This document shows positions 53,666 to 64,000 of a DNA stretch of 64,000 nt, piece by piece. The first letter of the stretch is position 1, and each line of letters opens with the position of its first letter. The position numbers were made by a program, and so were the translations under genes. Source of the stretch: an uncultured Burkholderiaceae bacterium (GTDB lineage: Bacteria > Pseudomonadota > Gammaproteobacteria > Burkholderiales > Burkholderiaceae_F); the NCBI GenBank assembly GCA_944390675.1, contig CALXQR010000002.1, forward strand, positions 186,001 through 250,000. Direction: 5' to 3'. Under the pieces are notes generated by a model that ran no database searches, was not told the DNA's origin, and saw only the letters and a list, made by a program, of their open reading frames with translations.

Positions 53666-54523
53666 TTAAATCAAAATCTGACCTCTGTAGTGAAGCCACT
53701 TTTCTTCAATGCGATGGCCCATGCGGGTGAGCTGCGTCTCGGCGATACCGAGACCTGCCGCGTACATGAGCTTTTCCTGCTCGGCCATGCGAAGCGCTTC
53801 AAAGGGATCAAAGGCTTTAAATTCAGCCACTTCTCCGTCACGGTTTTGAAGCTTCACCCCTTCCTTTAAAACACCTTCGTAATTGCGAACGATTTCGCGC
53901 AGGTAGCCTTCAGGAACGGGAAGCGTTTGCACAAAGCGGGCACCCTCTTTAATTTCGACCTCAACCGACGTGAGGCCCGCTTCTTCAAAAAGCTCGCGGT
54001 AAAGCGCCTGTTCGGTCTTTTCACTCGCTTTCACAAGACCCGCTGCCAAACTATCCCAAAGTCCGCCTCCGACGGGCTTGTCGGCACGGCGAAGGGCGAG
54101 CACCACACGGCCTTGGGCGTCATAGGCCGTCAAGCGAATGGAATCGGTCATCAACCCAAGCTTGCGGCACAAAAGGCGCGGCGCTTGGCAGAAGGGCTTA
54201 TCGTAAATGCCCGTGCGGACATCAACGAGCTCGCCCGCATCAGCGGGCATCTCACCCATGGAGGCCAAAAGCGCGGCGGCTTTTTGCATGGCCGAGGTGC
54301 GAGTGATTTCGTTAGCTTCGGCTTCAGATGACAAGCGAAGGCATTCGCTTAAGCGAAAGTCGCTTGTGGCGCCGGCAAGCTTCATTGCCAGCGTTTTCTT
54401 CACCACGCCAAGCAACTCCTTACCCCAGAGAAACTGCACAAAATCAGCCGCCACAGGCTGCGTCATGCGGGCCTTTAATACTTCATAGGTTTCTCGAACC
54501 GATTTTTCAGTGTGTTCGCTCAT
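53666..54523 (-). CDS. Nudix hydrolase with N-terminal DUF4743-like region
   Basis: A 285-residue protein. The N-terminal half (about 1-125) is helical and unrecognised (DUF4743-like as in thiamine-pyrophosphokinase-associated Nudix proteins). The Nudix box at about 168-190 is complete: G-x5-E-x7-RELFEEAGL. Nudix enzymes cleave nucleoside diphosphates linked to another moiety. ATG 54523 is chosen over 54544 because AGGAGG lies six bases before it. It follows lysS by 22 bases and is probably cotranscribed with it; terminator downstream. Confidence 0.85.
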   Translation of the reverse strand: MSEHTEKSVRETYEVLKARMTQPVAADFVQFLWGKELLGVVKKTLAMKLAGATSDFRLSECLRLSSEAEANEITRTSAMQKAAALLASMGEMPADAGELVDVRTGIYDKPFCQAPRLLCRKLGLMTDSIRLTAYDAQGRVVLALRRADKPVGGGLWDSLAAGLVKASEKTEQALYRELFEEAGLTSVEVEIKEGARFVQTLPVPEGYLREIVRNYEGVLKEGVKLQNRDGEVAEFKAFDPFEALRMAEQEKLMYAAGLGIAETQLTRMGHRIEEKWLHYRGQILI

Positions 54524-54545
54524 CGCTTGCCTCCTGTCTGACAAA

Positions 54546-56069
54546 TTAGGCTTGCGTTTCCGGACGCATATGCGGGAAGAGCAGCACGTCGCGGATGCTT
54601 GCGGCGTCCGTCAACAACATCACAAAGCGGTCGATACCGATGCCGCAGCCGCCTGTGGGCGGAAGGCCGAATTCGAGCGCGCGGATGTAGTCGGCATCGT
54701 AGTACATGGCTTCATCGTCACCGTGCGCCTTGGCGTCAGCCTGGGCCTTAAAGCGGCGGGCTTGGTCTTCCGGATCGTTCAATTCGGAGAAGCCGTTGGC
54801 GGTTTCGCGGCCGGCGATATAAAGCTCAAAGCGTTCGGTCAATTCGGGATTGGCGTCCGAGGCACGGGCCAAGGGCGAAATTTCCACCGGGTAATCGATG
54901 ATGAAGGTTGGATTGATGAGCTTAGACTCAGCCACTGCTTCGAAAAGCGCCATTTCCAGCGCGCCGCGGCCCACGTAATCGGGCTGCGGTTCACCCAGGC
55001 GCTTCAATTCAGCGCGCAGGAACGCTTCGTCTTCAAACTTATCATCGGTGTATTGCGGGGCGTACTTTTGAATAGCCTGACGCGGGGTGAGCTTATCAAA
55101 GGGTTTGCCCAAGTCAATTTCGTGGCCTTGATAGTGAATCAAGGTCGAGCCCGTCACTTCTTGCGCAACATGGCGCAGGAGCGCTTCGGTGAAGTCCATC
55201 TGATCGCGGTACGTCCAGTACGTCGCGTAGAACTCCATCATCGTGAATTCCGGATTGTGGCGGATCGAAACACCTTCGTTGCGGAAGTTGCGGTTCAATT
55301 CAAAAACGCGTTCAAAGCCGCCCACGACCAAGCGCTTCAGATAAAGTTCCGGCGCGATGCGCAGGTACATATCCATATCCAACGCATTGTGGTGCGTAAT
55401 AAAGGGCTTGGCGTTGGCGCCGCCCGGAATCGGGTGCAGCATCGGCGTTTCCACTTCCATGAAGCGGTTGGCGAGCATGTAGTTGCGGATGCAGGCGATG
55501 ATTTGGCTGCGCTTGATGAAGCGTTCGCGGCTTTGCTCATTCATGATGAGGTCAAGGTAGCGCTGACGGTAGCAGATTTCCTGGTCAGCCAAGCCTCTGA
55601 ATTTTTCAGCCAAGGGGCGAATCGCCTTGCTCATCAAGCGAATCTTCGTGACGCGCACGGAAAGTTCACCGCGCTTCGTTTTAAAGACCGTGCCTTCGGC
55701 GGCCACGATGTCGCCGATATCCATTTGCTTGAATTCTTCGTAGGCTTCTTCACCCACTTCGGAGGGTGAGAGGAAGTACTGCATCGTGCCCGAGACGTCA
55801 CGCAGCGTTGCAAAGGATGCCTTACCCATGACGCGCTTGAGCATCATGCGGCCGGAGACCGACACGTGATGCTGTTCGGCTTCCAATTCTTCAGCGGTTT
55901 TTTCACCGTCAGCTTTGCGGATATCCCCGAAGAGATCCTTTCTCACAAAGTCGTTGGGGTATGCGTGGCCCGTTTCACGCCACTTGGCGAGCTTGGCGCG
56001 GCGCTCCGCGATGATATGGTTTTCATCTTCGACCGCAGCGGCGGCTTCCTGAACCTTCTTTTCTGCCAT
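54546..56069 (-). CDS. lysS: Lysyl-tRNA synthetase (class II)
   Basis: A 507-residue class II enzyme charging tRNA-Lys. An N-terminal OB-fold anticodon-binding domain (about 60-150, with [19 protein letters not shown]) precedes the catalytic core with motif 1 (FMEVETPML), motif 2 ([21 protein letters not shown] region) and motif 3 ([12 protein letters not shown]). ATG 56069 is preferred over GTG 56075 because the AAGGA is correctly spaced. It lies 27 bases downstream of prfB, the widely conserved prfB-lysS pair. Confidence 0.97.
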   Translation of the reverse strand: MAEKKVQEAAAAVEDENHIIAERRAKLAKWRETGHAYPNDFVRKDLFGDIRKADGEKTAEELEAEQHHVSVSGRMMLKRVMGKASFATLRDVSGTMQYFLSPSEVGEEAYEEFKQMDIGDIVAAEGTVFKTKRGELSVRVTKIRLMSKAIRPLAEKFRGLADQEICYRQRYLDLIMNEQSRERFIKRSQIIACIRNYMLANRFMEVETPMLHPIPGGANAKPFITHHNALDMDMYLRIAPELYLKRLVVGGFERVFELNRNFRNEGVSIRHNPEFTMMEFYATYWTYRDQMDFTEALLRHVAQEVTGSTLIHYQGHEIDLGKPFDKLTPRQAIQKYAPQYTDDKFEDEAFLRAELKRLGEPQPDYVGRGALEMALFEAVAESKLINPTFIIDYPVEISPLARASDANPELTERFELYIAGRETANGFSELNDPEDQARRFKAQADAKAHGDDEAMYYDADYIRALEFGLPPTGGCGIGIDRFVMLLTDAASIRDVLLFPHMRPETQA

Positions 56070-56096
56070 TTTCACAGTTCCTTTCTAACGCGCCTA

Positions 56097-57201
56097 TCAG
56101 ACGCCTTGCTTGAGGCTAGCCTCAATAAATTGATCGAGATCACCGTCCAGCACTGCCTGGGTGTTGCCGGTTTCCACATTCGTTCTTAAATCTTTCACGC
56201 GCGATTGATCGAGCACATAGGAGCGAATCTGATGCCCCCATGCGATATCGCTTTTCGCATCTTCGGTTTGCTGCTGCACTTCACGGCGCTTGCGCATTTC
56301 CGCTTCATAGAGTTTGGCCTTCAATTGATTCATGGCTTGCTCTTTATTGCGGTGCTGGCTGCGGTCGTTTTGGCACACGGTGACAATACCGGTCGGAATG
56401 TGCGTGATGCGAACGGCCGATTCCGTTTTTTGGATGTGCTGGCCGCCTGCGCCAGAAGCGCGGAAAACGTCAACGCGCAAATCGGCCGGATTGATTTCGA
56501 CTTCAAAGCTGTCGTCAATTTCCGGGTAAACGTAGACGCTTGCAAAAGACGTGTGACGGCGCGCGTTCGAGTCAAAGGGGCTCTTTCTCACCAAACGGTG
56601 CACGCCCGTTTCCGTGCGAAGCATCCCGTAGGCGTAGTCACCCTGAATATAAATCGTGCAGCCTTTGATGCCTGCAACTTCGCCTTCGGTTTCTTCCTGA
56701 AGGTCAACGGTAAAGCCTTTGCGTTCACCGTAGTGCAGGTACATGCGCTCGAGCATGCTCGCCCAGTCCTGAGCCTCGGTGCCGCCTGCGCCCGCTTGGA
56801 TTTCGAGGTAGCAGTTAGCCGAGTCCATCGGCTGATTGAACATGCGCTTGAATTCGAGTTTTTCAACGGATTTTTCGAGTTCGGCGACTTCTTCGCCCAC
56901 GGCTTCCACGCTCGGGTAATCCTCTTCGGCCATCGAAAGCTCAAAGAGCTCGGCCGCGTCGTTCACACCGTTTGTGAGGGTCTTGAAAAGCCCCACCGTG
57001 TCATCGAGTCGCTTTTTCTCTTTACTGACTTTTTGCGCGTTTTCAGGATCATCCCACAGAGCGGGATTTTCCATTTCGCGATTGACTTCTTCTAACCGGC
57101 GTTCCTGTCGGTCGATGTCAAAGATACCCCCTCAGCTCAACCAATCGAGCTGTGAGGTCTGAAATTTTGGCCTCAATTTGGTTTATACGCTCAGCGTCCA
57201 T
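56097..57201 (-). CDS. prfB: Peptide chain release factor 2, with programmed +1 frameshift
   Basis: Translation starts at ATG 57201 ([20 protein letters not shown] then VELRGYL) and meets TGA at 57120-57118 as codon 28. The site reads AGGGGGTATCTTTGAC, the conserved RF2 autoregulatory signal: a Shine-Dalgarno-like AGGGGG, then CTT with slippage one base forward to GAC at 57119. The +1 frame continues to 56097 for a total of 367 residues, near the 365 of E. coli. The codon-recognition SPF motif (VRKSPFD) and the GGQ hydrolysis motif ([13 protein letters not shown]) are present. RF2 shortage at UGA raises frameshifting, so the protein controls its own level. Upstream of lysS. Confidence 0.97.
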
Positions 57202-57249
57202 TTCTTTATCTTTAGTTATTAAACGTTGAAAAAGTGTTGAATTTATTGA

Positions 57250-58026
57250 TTATAAACGAATGGTTGTCTCTTTGAAGACAGAATTCTTGGCCTTCAATCC
57301 GTGCACCCAACGCACCGCGCCCAAGCGCCACGCGGCACTCAACCGATGTGCGCGCTCGTAGAGTTCTTCCATTGTTACTTCAAGCGCTTTGCCCGCAAAA
57401 GCCAACACCACGCGATTGCCCTCATCAATTTCGGGCATCACAAGCGTGCGGTGCTCAAAGGCTTCGTCAATCGCGCGAAAGCTTTTCTCAAAACGGCTGC
57501 CAAAAAGGTTAAAGCTTGCGACCGATCCCTTTTTATCCATCGCTCGCCGGCAGAGTTTGTAAAACTCCACATCGTCATAAACGGGTCCTTTAGCATCCTC
57601 ATCGTAGATATCAACCTGAAGCCACTGAGGGGGATTAAAGTCACTTCGCGCGCCGATAAATTCTTTGGCATCAGCCAAATGAATGGAAAGCCTATCGTCT
57701 GGCATCGGACACTTAAACCACTGATGCGCGCTCATCACAACATTTTCTGAAATCTCCGCCACATCGATTTTGGCGCTCGTGTGTTTCCAGCAGAATTTGG
57801 TAAGCGACGCCGCACCCAATCCGAGCTGCACGATTTGCTCGGGCTTAGGATAAAAAAGGGCGCAGGCCATCATCTGGCGAGGATACTCAAGCACGAGGTC
57901 ATAGGGGCGCCCCACGCGCATCGCGCCTTGAATCCAAGGCGAGCCGAAATGCAGGTACCGAAAACCGTCTTCTTCAGAAAAGAAAAGATTGGGACACGGG
58001 TCACTGTCGCGGCGATGGTTTTTCAT
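57250..58026 (-). CDS. Spermidine-synthase-like (SpeE/MNMT-fold) protein
   Basis: A 258-residue protein from ATG 58026 (GGAG nine bases upstream; an in-frame ATG at 58071 lacks a ribosome-binding site). It has the class I Rossmann methyltransferase-like core of polyamine synthases: QIVQLGLGAASLTKF as nucleotide/SAM-binding glycine loop, then IDVAEIS and DAKEFI, VDIYDED. Aminopropyl transfer is possible, but many SpeE-like proteins of this type are uncharacterised methyltransferase relatives. No SpeD gene is adjacent. Confidence 0.8.
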   Translation of the reverse strand: MKNHRRDSDPCPNLFFSEEDGFRYLHFGSPWIQGAMRVGRPYDLVLEYPRQMMACALFYPKPEQIVQLGLGAASLTKFCWKHTSAKIDVAEISENVVMSAHQWFKCPMPDDRLSIHLADAKEFIGARSDFNPPQWLQVDIYDEDAKGPVYDDVEFYKLCRRAMDKKGSVASFNLFGSRFEKSFRAIDEAFEHRTLVMPEIDEGNRVVLAFAGKALEVTMEELYERAHRLSAAWRLGAVRWVHGLKAKNSVFKETTIRL

Positions 58027-58214
58027 CGGGAAAGGCTCCAGTCGAAACTTACAAAAAAAATCTTGCTCCATTTTAGCGCCGAACGCTTAAATAGCAGGCA
58101 ATCCATAGCAGATCACAAAAAAATAATTTTTGATTTTTCTCATCTATTTGATATGGGTCCCATGGATACAATCGACGACTCTTTCTCACTCTCACACACA
58201 CGAAAGGAAAAGAA

Positions 58215-60470
58215 GTGGCTGATGTTCGAAACCACCTCCTCTCTTTTAGCGTGCTCGCATTGCTCAACGCCCACTCACCGGGCGCGATCGCGCAATCCGT
58301 TATTCCACTTTGCACTCAAAAAATCACGCTTGATGATCTGACAGGCGAAGAGGGATTTTTTGTTTTCAAGGAGTTCGAAGAAAATGACAAACTTGAAAGC
58401 GCCCAAACCGCTCACTTGGAAATTGCTCCGCAAACCGTGCCCCAAGAGGCCGAATGGTTTGAGGTGGCGTTCTTGAGACAAATGGGCGGAACAATTAAAA
58501 CTTCGGATAATTTTTCAGTCGCCATGAGGGCTCATGACGCAGACGCCGTCTACGGACTGGAGAGCGCCGCCTTCACGCGCTTTGAAAATAAACCTAAAAA
58601 ATTTCAATTAGCGCTAAACACTCAAAATGACACGCGTCCCATGAGTTCGGCCACCGGCTGGCTCCTCACGGCGCCCCGTGCAACAACGGAGGATCTGCCC
58701 GATGAAATTAATATTCAGGTGCGGGCCACAGGTCTTTTTCAAGAAAGCGCGGAAGTTACAGCACTGACTGTTTACGACTCGCAGATTGATTACAAAGGAC
58801 GTCTGACGCTTGCTGCCGAAAGCGACCATGCCGCAGGCGTCTACGCTTTGAGTCTCTCTGGATCGCGCTTTCACTTTGAAAGCTCGGGGCATTCCGCCAT
58901 TACGGGGAATATTCACTTGGGCGCGGACGATGAGCTCTCTATCCTTTTAGGAAATGCCACCGACCGCTTTACAGGCCGCATTGTGAGTGACGCGTACGAC
59001 TATTCCAATGCAAAAATTGCCATTCGAAACGGCGCAGTCTGGAAAACTCAAGGACAAAATTGGGTCAACGAATTTCATTGGGGCAAAGACGGCATTTTGG
59101 ATATCACTGACGCCCACGACATGGTGAGCATCAAATCGGTCGGAACCGGTATCGGAACAGTCAAAAACAGCGCAGGCGAAGCCATTGAAAACGTCACGCT
59201 CATTGAAGACGGCGCGAGGCTTCGCGTCAAAATTTCCGATGCGGATATCGGAAGCGACCGCTACAAACTCTCGCTTGGCAACGTCAAACCGCTTAATCCG
59301 GAAGGCAGCCGCGTTTTTGTTGAAGTGATGGATGTGCGCACGAATAAAGACACCTCGGAACTAAACATCGGTTTGATTCGTGTCGACAATGTCGATGACA
59401 GCCTCAATAAGTTTTTCGCAGAATCGGTTCCCACCTACTACGAAACGGCACTGGGCTCCTACAAAACGTACGCCGCGATCGGCACAGACGGCGCAGATGG
59501 TTTTGTGATCAGCGCGATGGCAACCGACAGACTTGGGCCATCGACTCTAGCGAAAAACTATCTGGATTTTTCCTCCGCGCTCACGATTGCTCATGAGCAA
59601 AATGCGATGCGCGCGTTTGATACGGTCACAGAACGCCTCAGCCAATCCACCGACCGAGGTCTTTGGGTTAGTGCGCAAATGGGTGAAACAGAACTCAACC
59701 TCAACAACAAAAGCCGCTCTCAGGACTTAAAAACCGAGTCCCTGACGCTGGGCTTTGACCGCGCGGTCGATCTTGGCTTTAAAGACGCGGCCGCGGGCCT
59801 TTGGGCAAGTGTCAGCCGCTCGGACTCTGATCCCGGCAATGCAAGCGCGGATTTTGATGAAACATCCGTGGGTTTTTACTTTCACGGCATCACCCGTGAT
59901 AACTACCGTTTGATCCTTCAAGCGCATTACGGCTTAGGCGACAACACACTGGCGAGTCCCGGCTATTTCGGTGAAAATCACTCGCTTTTAACCAGAAGCT
60001 TTTCGATGGATTCGCAAAGTTACGGCGCAGGGCTTTATTTCGGATTCACCTATCCGGATTTGCCGCCTGAGTGGTTTTTCGAGCCCTATGTCTCGGGCTA
60101 CACCTATTGGGTAAAAACAGACCCCTCCAATGAAAAAGAAGGCGTGAGATTTGAAAATGAAAAGGTGCATCAATCCGTGGTTAAACTGGGTGTGAGCACG
60201 GGCTACAAAGCTGATCAACTTGCCTTTTATGCCCAAGGCGCTTGGGCGCATCGCTTTGGGCAATCGTTTGATGTGACCGGTTTTGAAGAGAACCTCACGG
60301 AGACCTTTGAGACCGAAGACTTGCAGGAATCCTGGGGTGAATTTAAAGTGTCGGTAAAGTGGCAGGCGCGGGACGATTTAACGCTTTCGGCTCAAGCCGC
60401 CGCTTATGCCTCAGAAATCGTCAAACCGAAATACTCATTAGGCCTGGGGGCAAGTTACCTCCTGCCTTAA
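58215..60470 (+). CDS. Autotransporter-type outer-membrane protein
   Basis: A 751-residue protein from GTG 58215 (AGGA six bases upstream). A signal peptide (about 1-27, ending AIA-QS) precedes a passenger of beta-helix character (about 30-470, repeated short strands such as GNIHLGADDELSILLGNATD) and a C-terminal barrel (about 485-751) with alternating strands of aromatic and polar residues, ending SLGLGASYLLP. The layout is that of type Va autotransporters of Sutterellaceae. The last residue is P, not the usual F/W, which may weaken recognition by BamA. Passenger function unknown. Confidence 0.82.
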   Translation: MADVRNHLLSFSVLALLNAHSPGAIAQSVIPLCTQKITLDDLTGEEGFFVFKEFEENDKLESAQTAHLEIAPQTVPQEAEWFEVAFLRQMGGTIKTSDNFSVAMRAHDADAVYGLESAAFTRFENKPKKFQLALNTQNDTRPMSSATGWLLTAPRATTEDLPDEINIQVRATGLFQESAEVTALTVYDSQIDYKGRLTLAAESDHAAGVYALSLSGSRFHFESSGHSAITGNIHLGADDELSILLGNATDRFTGRIVSDAYDYSNAKIAIRNGAVWKTQGQNWVNEFHWGKDGILDITDAHDMVSIKSVGTGIGTVKNSAGEAIENVTLIEDGARLRVKISDADIGSDRYKLSLGNVKPLNPEGSRVFVEVMDVRTNKDTSELNIGLIRVDNVDDSLNKFFAESVPTYYETALGSYKTYAAIGTDGADGFVISAMATDRLGPSTLAKNYLDFSSALTIAHEQNAMRAFDTVTERLSQSTDRGLWVSAQMGETELNLNNKSRSQDLKTESLTLGFDRAVDLGFKDAAAGLWASVSRSDSDPGNASADFDETSVGFYFHGITRDNYRLILQAHYGLGDNTLASPGYFGENHSLLTRSFSMDSQSYGAGLYFGFTYPDLPPEWFFEPYVSGYTYWVKTDPSNEKEGVRFENEKVHQSVVKLGVSTGYKADQLAFYAQGAWAHRFGQSFDVTGFEENLTETFETEDLQESWGEFKVSVKWQARDDLTLSAQAAAYASEIVKPKYSLGLGASYLLP

Positions 60471-60492
60471 TTCGACCTTCTCCAATACAACT

Positions 60493-60512
60493 CAGGGGCC
60501 CGAAGGCCCCTG
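60493..60512. terminator. Hairpin between the autotransporter and parC
   Basis: CAGGGGCC (60493-60500) pairs with GGCCCCTG (60505-60512) around CGAA, a very stable tetraloop stem; the flanking CAAC/GGTTG adds pairs. It separates convergent genes. Confidence 0.75.
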
Positions 60513-60524
60513 GTTGTTATTGGT

Positions 60525-63188
60525 TTAGAAAAGCGTTTGATCAGACGTTTCCTCTGTCACAGGTTGCTCTTCTTCAGCCTCTGCCGCTTTCTTGGGCAGG
60601 GGCTTCAAATCAAGCGCGTGCCAGCGAATATCAAGCGCCTTACCCTTTCTCGCGCGGTGACCCATGTGATACTCAAGCACAGCTTTCTTCACCGCATAGT
60701 CGCGGTCTTTGCCGCCTCGGCCGGTACCCGTGACCAGAACACCCTCGGCGTCAATGGGTTTAGCGACAAGCAACTCTTCATTGAGATTGAGTTCCATCAG
60801 CGACACACCCTTGCCGCCGCCGGGAAGCGTTCTCACTTCGTTGATGTCATAGATAAGAAGTCGACCTTGCTGCGACAAGCAGGCCAAAAGTGTCTGATCA
60901 GCGCCCACCACTTGCGGAGGCAAAATCTTGACACCCTTTTCATCAAACTTGACGAAGTTCTTGCCCGCCTTCACGCGCACGAACATGTCCTTGAAGCTGC
61001 AGACAAAGCCCATGCCTTCGCTCGTGGCAATCACCACGCGGTCATCGGGTTTGGCAACGCAGTAGCCGGCAATCGAGGCACCCTTTTCCAAATCAATAAA
61101 GCTATTGATTGGGAGCCCGTCGCCTCGAGCGCCCGGCAGGTCGGAGACAGCGATGGTGTAAACGCGGCCCGTGCTCGCAATCACCGCCATCTGGTCAGTT
61201 GTGCGGCACTCAAAGGCCACGCCAAAACTATCTCCCATCTTATAGGTCATCACCGTGGCGTCGTGCCCGTGGCCGGTTCTGGAGCGCACATAACCCTTTT
61301 GACTGATGATGACGGTCACCGGTTCATCAACCACCGTTTGCGTCATCTCGGCGCGGCTTGCTTCTTCAACAAGCGTGCGGCGCGCGTCGCCAAATTCAGC
61401 CGCGTCCTGCGCGATTTCTTTGGCGACCAAATTATTCATGAGCTTTTCAGAACCCAAGAGCCGCTCAAGCGAATTCTTCGTCTTATTGAGTTCAGCAAGT
61501 TCGGCTTCAATCTTGATCCCCACCAAACGCGCCAATTGACGCAGGCGAATTTCAAGAATGTCTTCAACCTGAACTTCAGACAGAGGGAAGCGCGCCATCA
61601 ACGCTTCTTTCGGATCATCGGAATCACGGATGATGGCGATCACCTCATCGAGATTGAGGTAGACCAAATGCCGGCCTTCCATGATGTGGATGCGCTCAAG
61701 CGTCTTATTGAGTCTGAACTGCGTGCGGCGGCGCACCGTCTGCAAGCGGAAAGCAAGCCACTCTTTGAAAATCTCCAGGAGATTTTTCTGGCGCGGTTTA
61801 CCGTCCGAGCCCACCATCACGAGGTTCATCGAGACGTTGCACTCAAGGCTCGTTTGCGCCAAAAGGGCGTTTACAAACTCATCGCGATCCACATTTTTAG
61901 TCTTCGGTTCAAAAACCAAACGCGTGGGCGTTTCCTTATCGCTTTCGTCGCGCACCGTATCCAAAAGCGCGAGCATCGCCGCCTTGGCTTGCTGCTGCTC
62001 GGCCGAAAGCGTCTTTTTGCCCGGGCGGATCTTCGGATTGGTGATCTCACCCACTTCATTTAAAACGCGTTGCGCGGACGTATTGGGCGGGAGTTCGGTC
62101 ACAATCAAGCGCCAGTGGCCGCGCTGCATTTCTTCATAGGTGTAGCGGGCGCGCACTTTAAGCGTTCCGCGACCCGTGCTATAGGCCTCGCGAATGTCGT
62201 CTTTTTTGCTGATCAACTGCCCGCCCGTCGGGAAGTCAGGCGCGGGCATCACAGACAAAATGTCATCAATCGTCGACTCAGGCTTTTCCAAAAGCATCAG
62301 GCACGCCGCGGCCACTTCCTTGATGTTGTGCGGCGGAATTTCGGTCGCCATGCCAACCGCGATGCCGCTTGAGCCGTTTAAAAGCACAAAAGGCAGGCGC
62401 GAAGGCAGCATTTGCGGTTCTTGAAAAGCGCCGTCGTAATTGGGCATGAAGTCCACCGTGCCTTCGTCGAGTTCAGACAAAAGCAAGCGGGAAATCTTTG
62501 TCAGGCGGGCTTCGGTGTAACGCATGGCGGCCGCGCCGTCACCGTCACGGCTGCCGAAGTTGCCCTGCCCCAACACGAGCGGATAGCGCATGTTGAAGTC
62601 CTGCGCCATGCGAACCATTGCATCATAGGCGGCGGTGTCACCATGGGGGTGGAATTTACCGAGCACGTCACCCACCACACGGGCGCTTTTCACCGTTTTG
62701 GCTTCCGCGCGATCAAGCCCCATTTCATGCATCGCGTAAAGAATGCGGCGCTGCACGGGCTTTTGCCCGTCACCGATCGCAGGCAGCGCGCGGCCCTTCA
62801 CGACTGACATCGCGTATTCCAAATAGGCGTGGCTTGCAAAGTGCGCAAGCGTCAAACGCTCCCCGTCGTCACCCGAGAGCACCGGACGCGCTTCCAGGGG
62901 CAAAGGCGCGGGCGCCGCATCTTCTGCAGATTCATCTTCAACGACCTCGGCCGTTTCTTCACTCTGAATCTGCGCAGGCATTTCTTCTGCCTCGGGTTGA
63001 GTTTCCTGATCATCAGGCGTCACTTGAAGTTCTTCTTCAACGGACGCATCTTCTGTCAACTCAACGGCTGCCGTTTTTTCCTGTTCTTTGCTTTGAGGTT
63101 CTGCTTTTTCTTCCAGCGTGATTTCTTCGTCGAGCTCATCGCCGAAAAGATCGGCCGAGAACAAATCTTCAGTATGTTTAGTAGTCAC
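60525..63188 (-). CDS. parC: DNA topoisomerase IV subunit A, with long acidic N-terminal extension
   Basis: An 887-residue type IIA topoisomerase subunit that cuts and rejoins DNA to unlink replicated chromosomes. The body starts near residue 109 ([20 protein letters not shown]). The quinolone-resistance region HPHGDT (180-185) has T in place of the common S, and Y224 in [11 protein letters not shown] forms the DNA-protein link. The first roughly 105 residues are an acidic, low-complexity extension (many E, D, Q, A) not found in E. coli ParC and longer than in Burkholderia relatives. The gene follows parE by 11 bases, so the two are one operon. Confidence 0.95.
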   Translation of the reverse strand: MTTKHTEDLFSADLFGDELDEEITLEEKAEPQSKEQEKTAAVELTEDASVEEELQVTPDDQETQPEAEEMPAQIQSEETAEVVEDESAEDAAPAPLPLEARPVLSGDDGERLTLAHFASHAYLEYAMSVVKGRALPAIGDGQKPVQRRILYAMHEMGLDRAEAKTVKSARVVGDVLGKFHPHGDTAAYDAMVRMAQDFNMRYPLVLGQGNFGSRDGDGAAAMRYTEARLTKISRLLLSELDEGTVDFMPNYDGAFQEPQMLPSRLPFVLLNGSSGIAVGMATEIPPHNIKEVAAACLMLLEKPESTIDDILSVMPAPDFPTGGQLISKKDDIREAYSTGRGTLKVRARYTYEEMQRGHWRLIVTELPPNTSAQRVLNEVGEITNPKIRPGKKTLSAEQQQAKAAMLALLDTVRDESDKETPTRLVFEPKTKNVDRDEFVNALLAQTSLECNVSMNLVMVGSDGKPRQKNLLEIFKEWLAFRLQTVRRRTQFRLNKTLERIHIMEGRHLVYLNLDEVIAIIRDSDDPKEALMARFPLSEVQVEDILEIRLRQLARLVGIKIEAELAELNKTKNSLERLLGSEKLMNNLVAKEIAQDAAEFGDARRTLVEEASRAEMTQTVVDEPVTVIISQKGYVRSRTGHGHDATVMTYKMGDSFGVAFECRTTDQMAVIASTGRVYTIAVSDLPGARGDGLPINSFIDLEKGASIAGYCVAKPDDRVVIATSEGMGFVCSFKDMFVRVKAGKNFVKFDEKGVKILPPQVVGADQTLLACLSQQGRLLIYDINEVRTLPGGGKGVSLMELNLNEELLVAKPIDAEGVLVTGTGRGGKDRDYAVKKAVLEYHMGHRARKGKALDIRWHALDLKPLPKKAAEAEEEQPVTEETSDQTLF

Positions 63189-63199
63189 GTCCGATCTCC

Positions 63200-64000
<801 letters not shown>

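Noticed and set aside
56097-57074. Truncated release factor 2 gene
   Set aside because: The missing N terminus is in the other frame upstream of a canonical RF2 frameshift site.

Overview
The window looks like a chromosomal segment of a betaproteobacterium of the order Burkholderiales, most likely a gut-associated Sutterellaceae (Sutterella/Parasutterella type). The reasons are the beta-proteobacterial gene orders kdsA-eno-ftsB, tpiA-secG-tRNA-Leu and prfB-lysS, Burkholderiales-like ParC/ParE, and an anaerobe-style accessory set: a C69 dipeptidase, a DcuC-type dicarboxylate carrier, and Tat-exported and autotransporter proteins. The family assignment is inference from protein resemblance; no search was run.

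Layout. 1-13.96 kb is core: an M20 peptidase (partial), ftsB, eno, kdsA, a DUF1846 protein, a CDF zinc exporter, an RpfE-like protein with recJ, tpiA, secG, tRNA-Leu(GAG), a DMT permease, an exported thermonuclease, and a C69 dipeptidase gene split by a frameshift. 13.96-14.71 kb is a gene-free, A+T-rich border. 14.7-42.9 kb is an accessory (defence-type) island, visibly richer in A+T than its flanks, with no integrase. 42.9-46.3 kb holds two tRNA-Glu(CTC) copies, a truncated and a complete rtcB, and an IS605-type tnpB between them. 46.4-64 kb is core again: a Tat/HD-domain protein, an ABC operon, phoA with a Pho box array, a DcuC carrier, a Nudix protein, lysS, prfB with its programmed frameshift, a SpeE-like protein, an autotransporter, parC and parE (partial).

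The island divides into blocks. Block A (14.7-19.85 kb): an Mrr-type endonuclease, a tandem pair of paralogous unknown proteins, and a divergent nuclease-methyltransferase fusion. Block B (19.95-27.1 kb): a four-gene operon (DUF262; DUF262 plus DUF1524-like HNH; small repeat protein; KAP NTPase) divergent from a WYL regulator. Block C: a NERD-nuclease/UvrD-type helicase. Block D (28.8-40.6 kb): three tandem 32-bp repeats, a 31-codon ORF, two paralogous unknown proteins, a MoxR AAA+ ATPase, a metallopeptidase/VWA protein, a small unknown protein, a sirtuin with an unknown partner, an ADP-ribosylglycohydrolase, an unknown gene whose ribosome-binding site lies in a hairpin, a second small repeat protein, and a tandem AAA+ ATPase. 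Block E: an AAA_14/DUF4143 ATPase and an unknown protein.

The best candidates for undescribed biology are block D (MoxR/VWA chaperone pair with NAD/ADP-ribose enzymes), block B (double DUF262 plus KAP), and the small tandem-repeat proteins found in both, which share a C-terminal tail motif.
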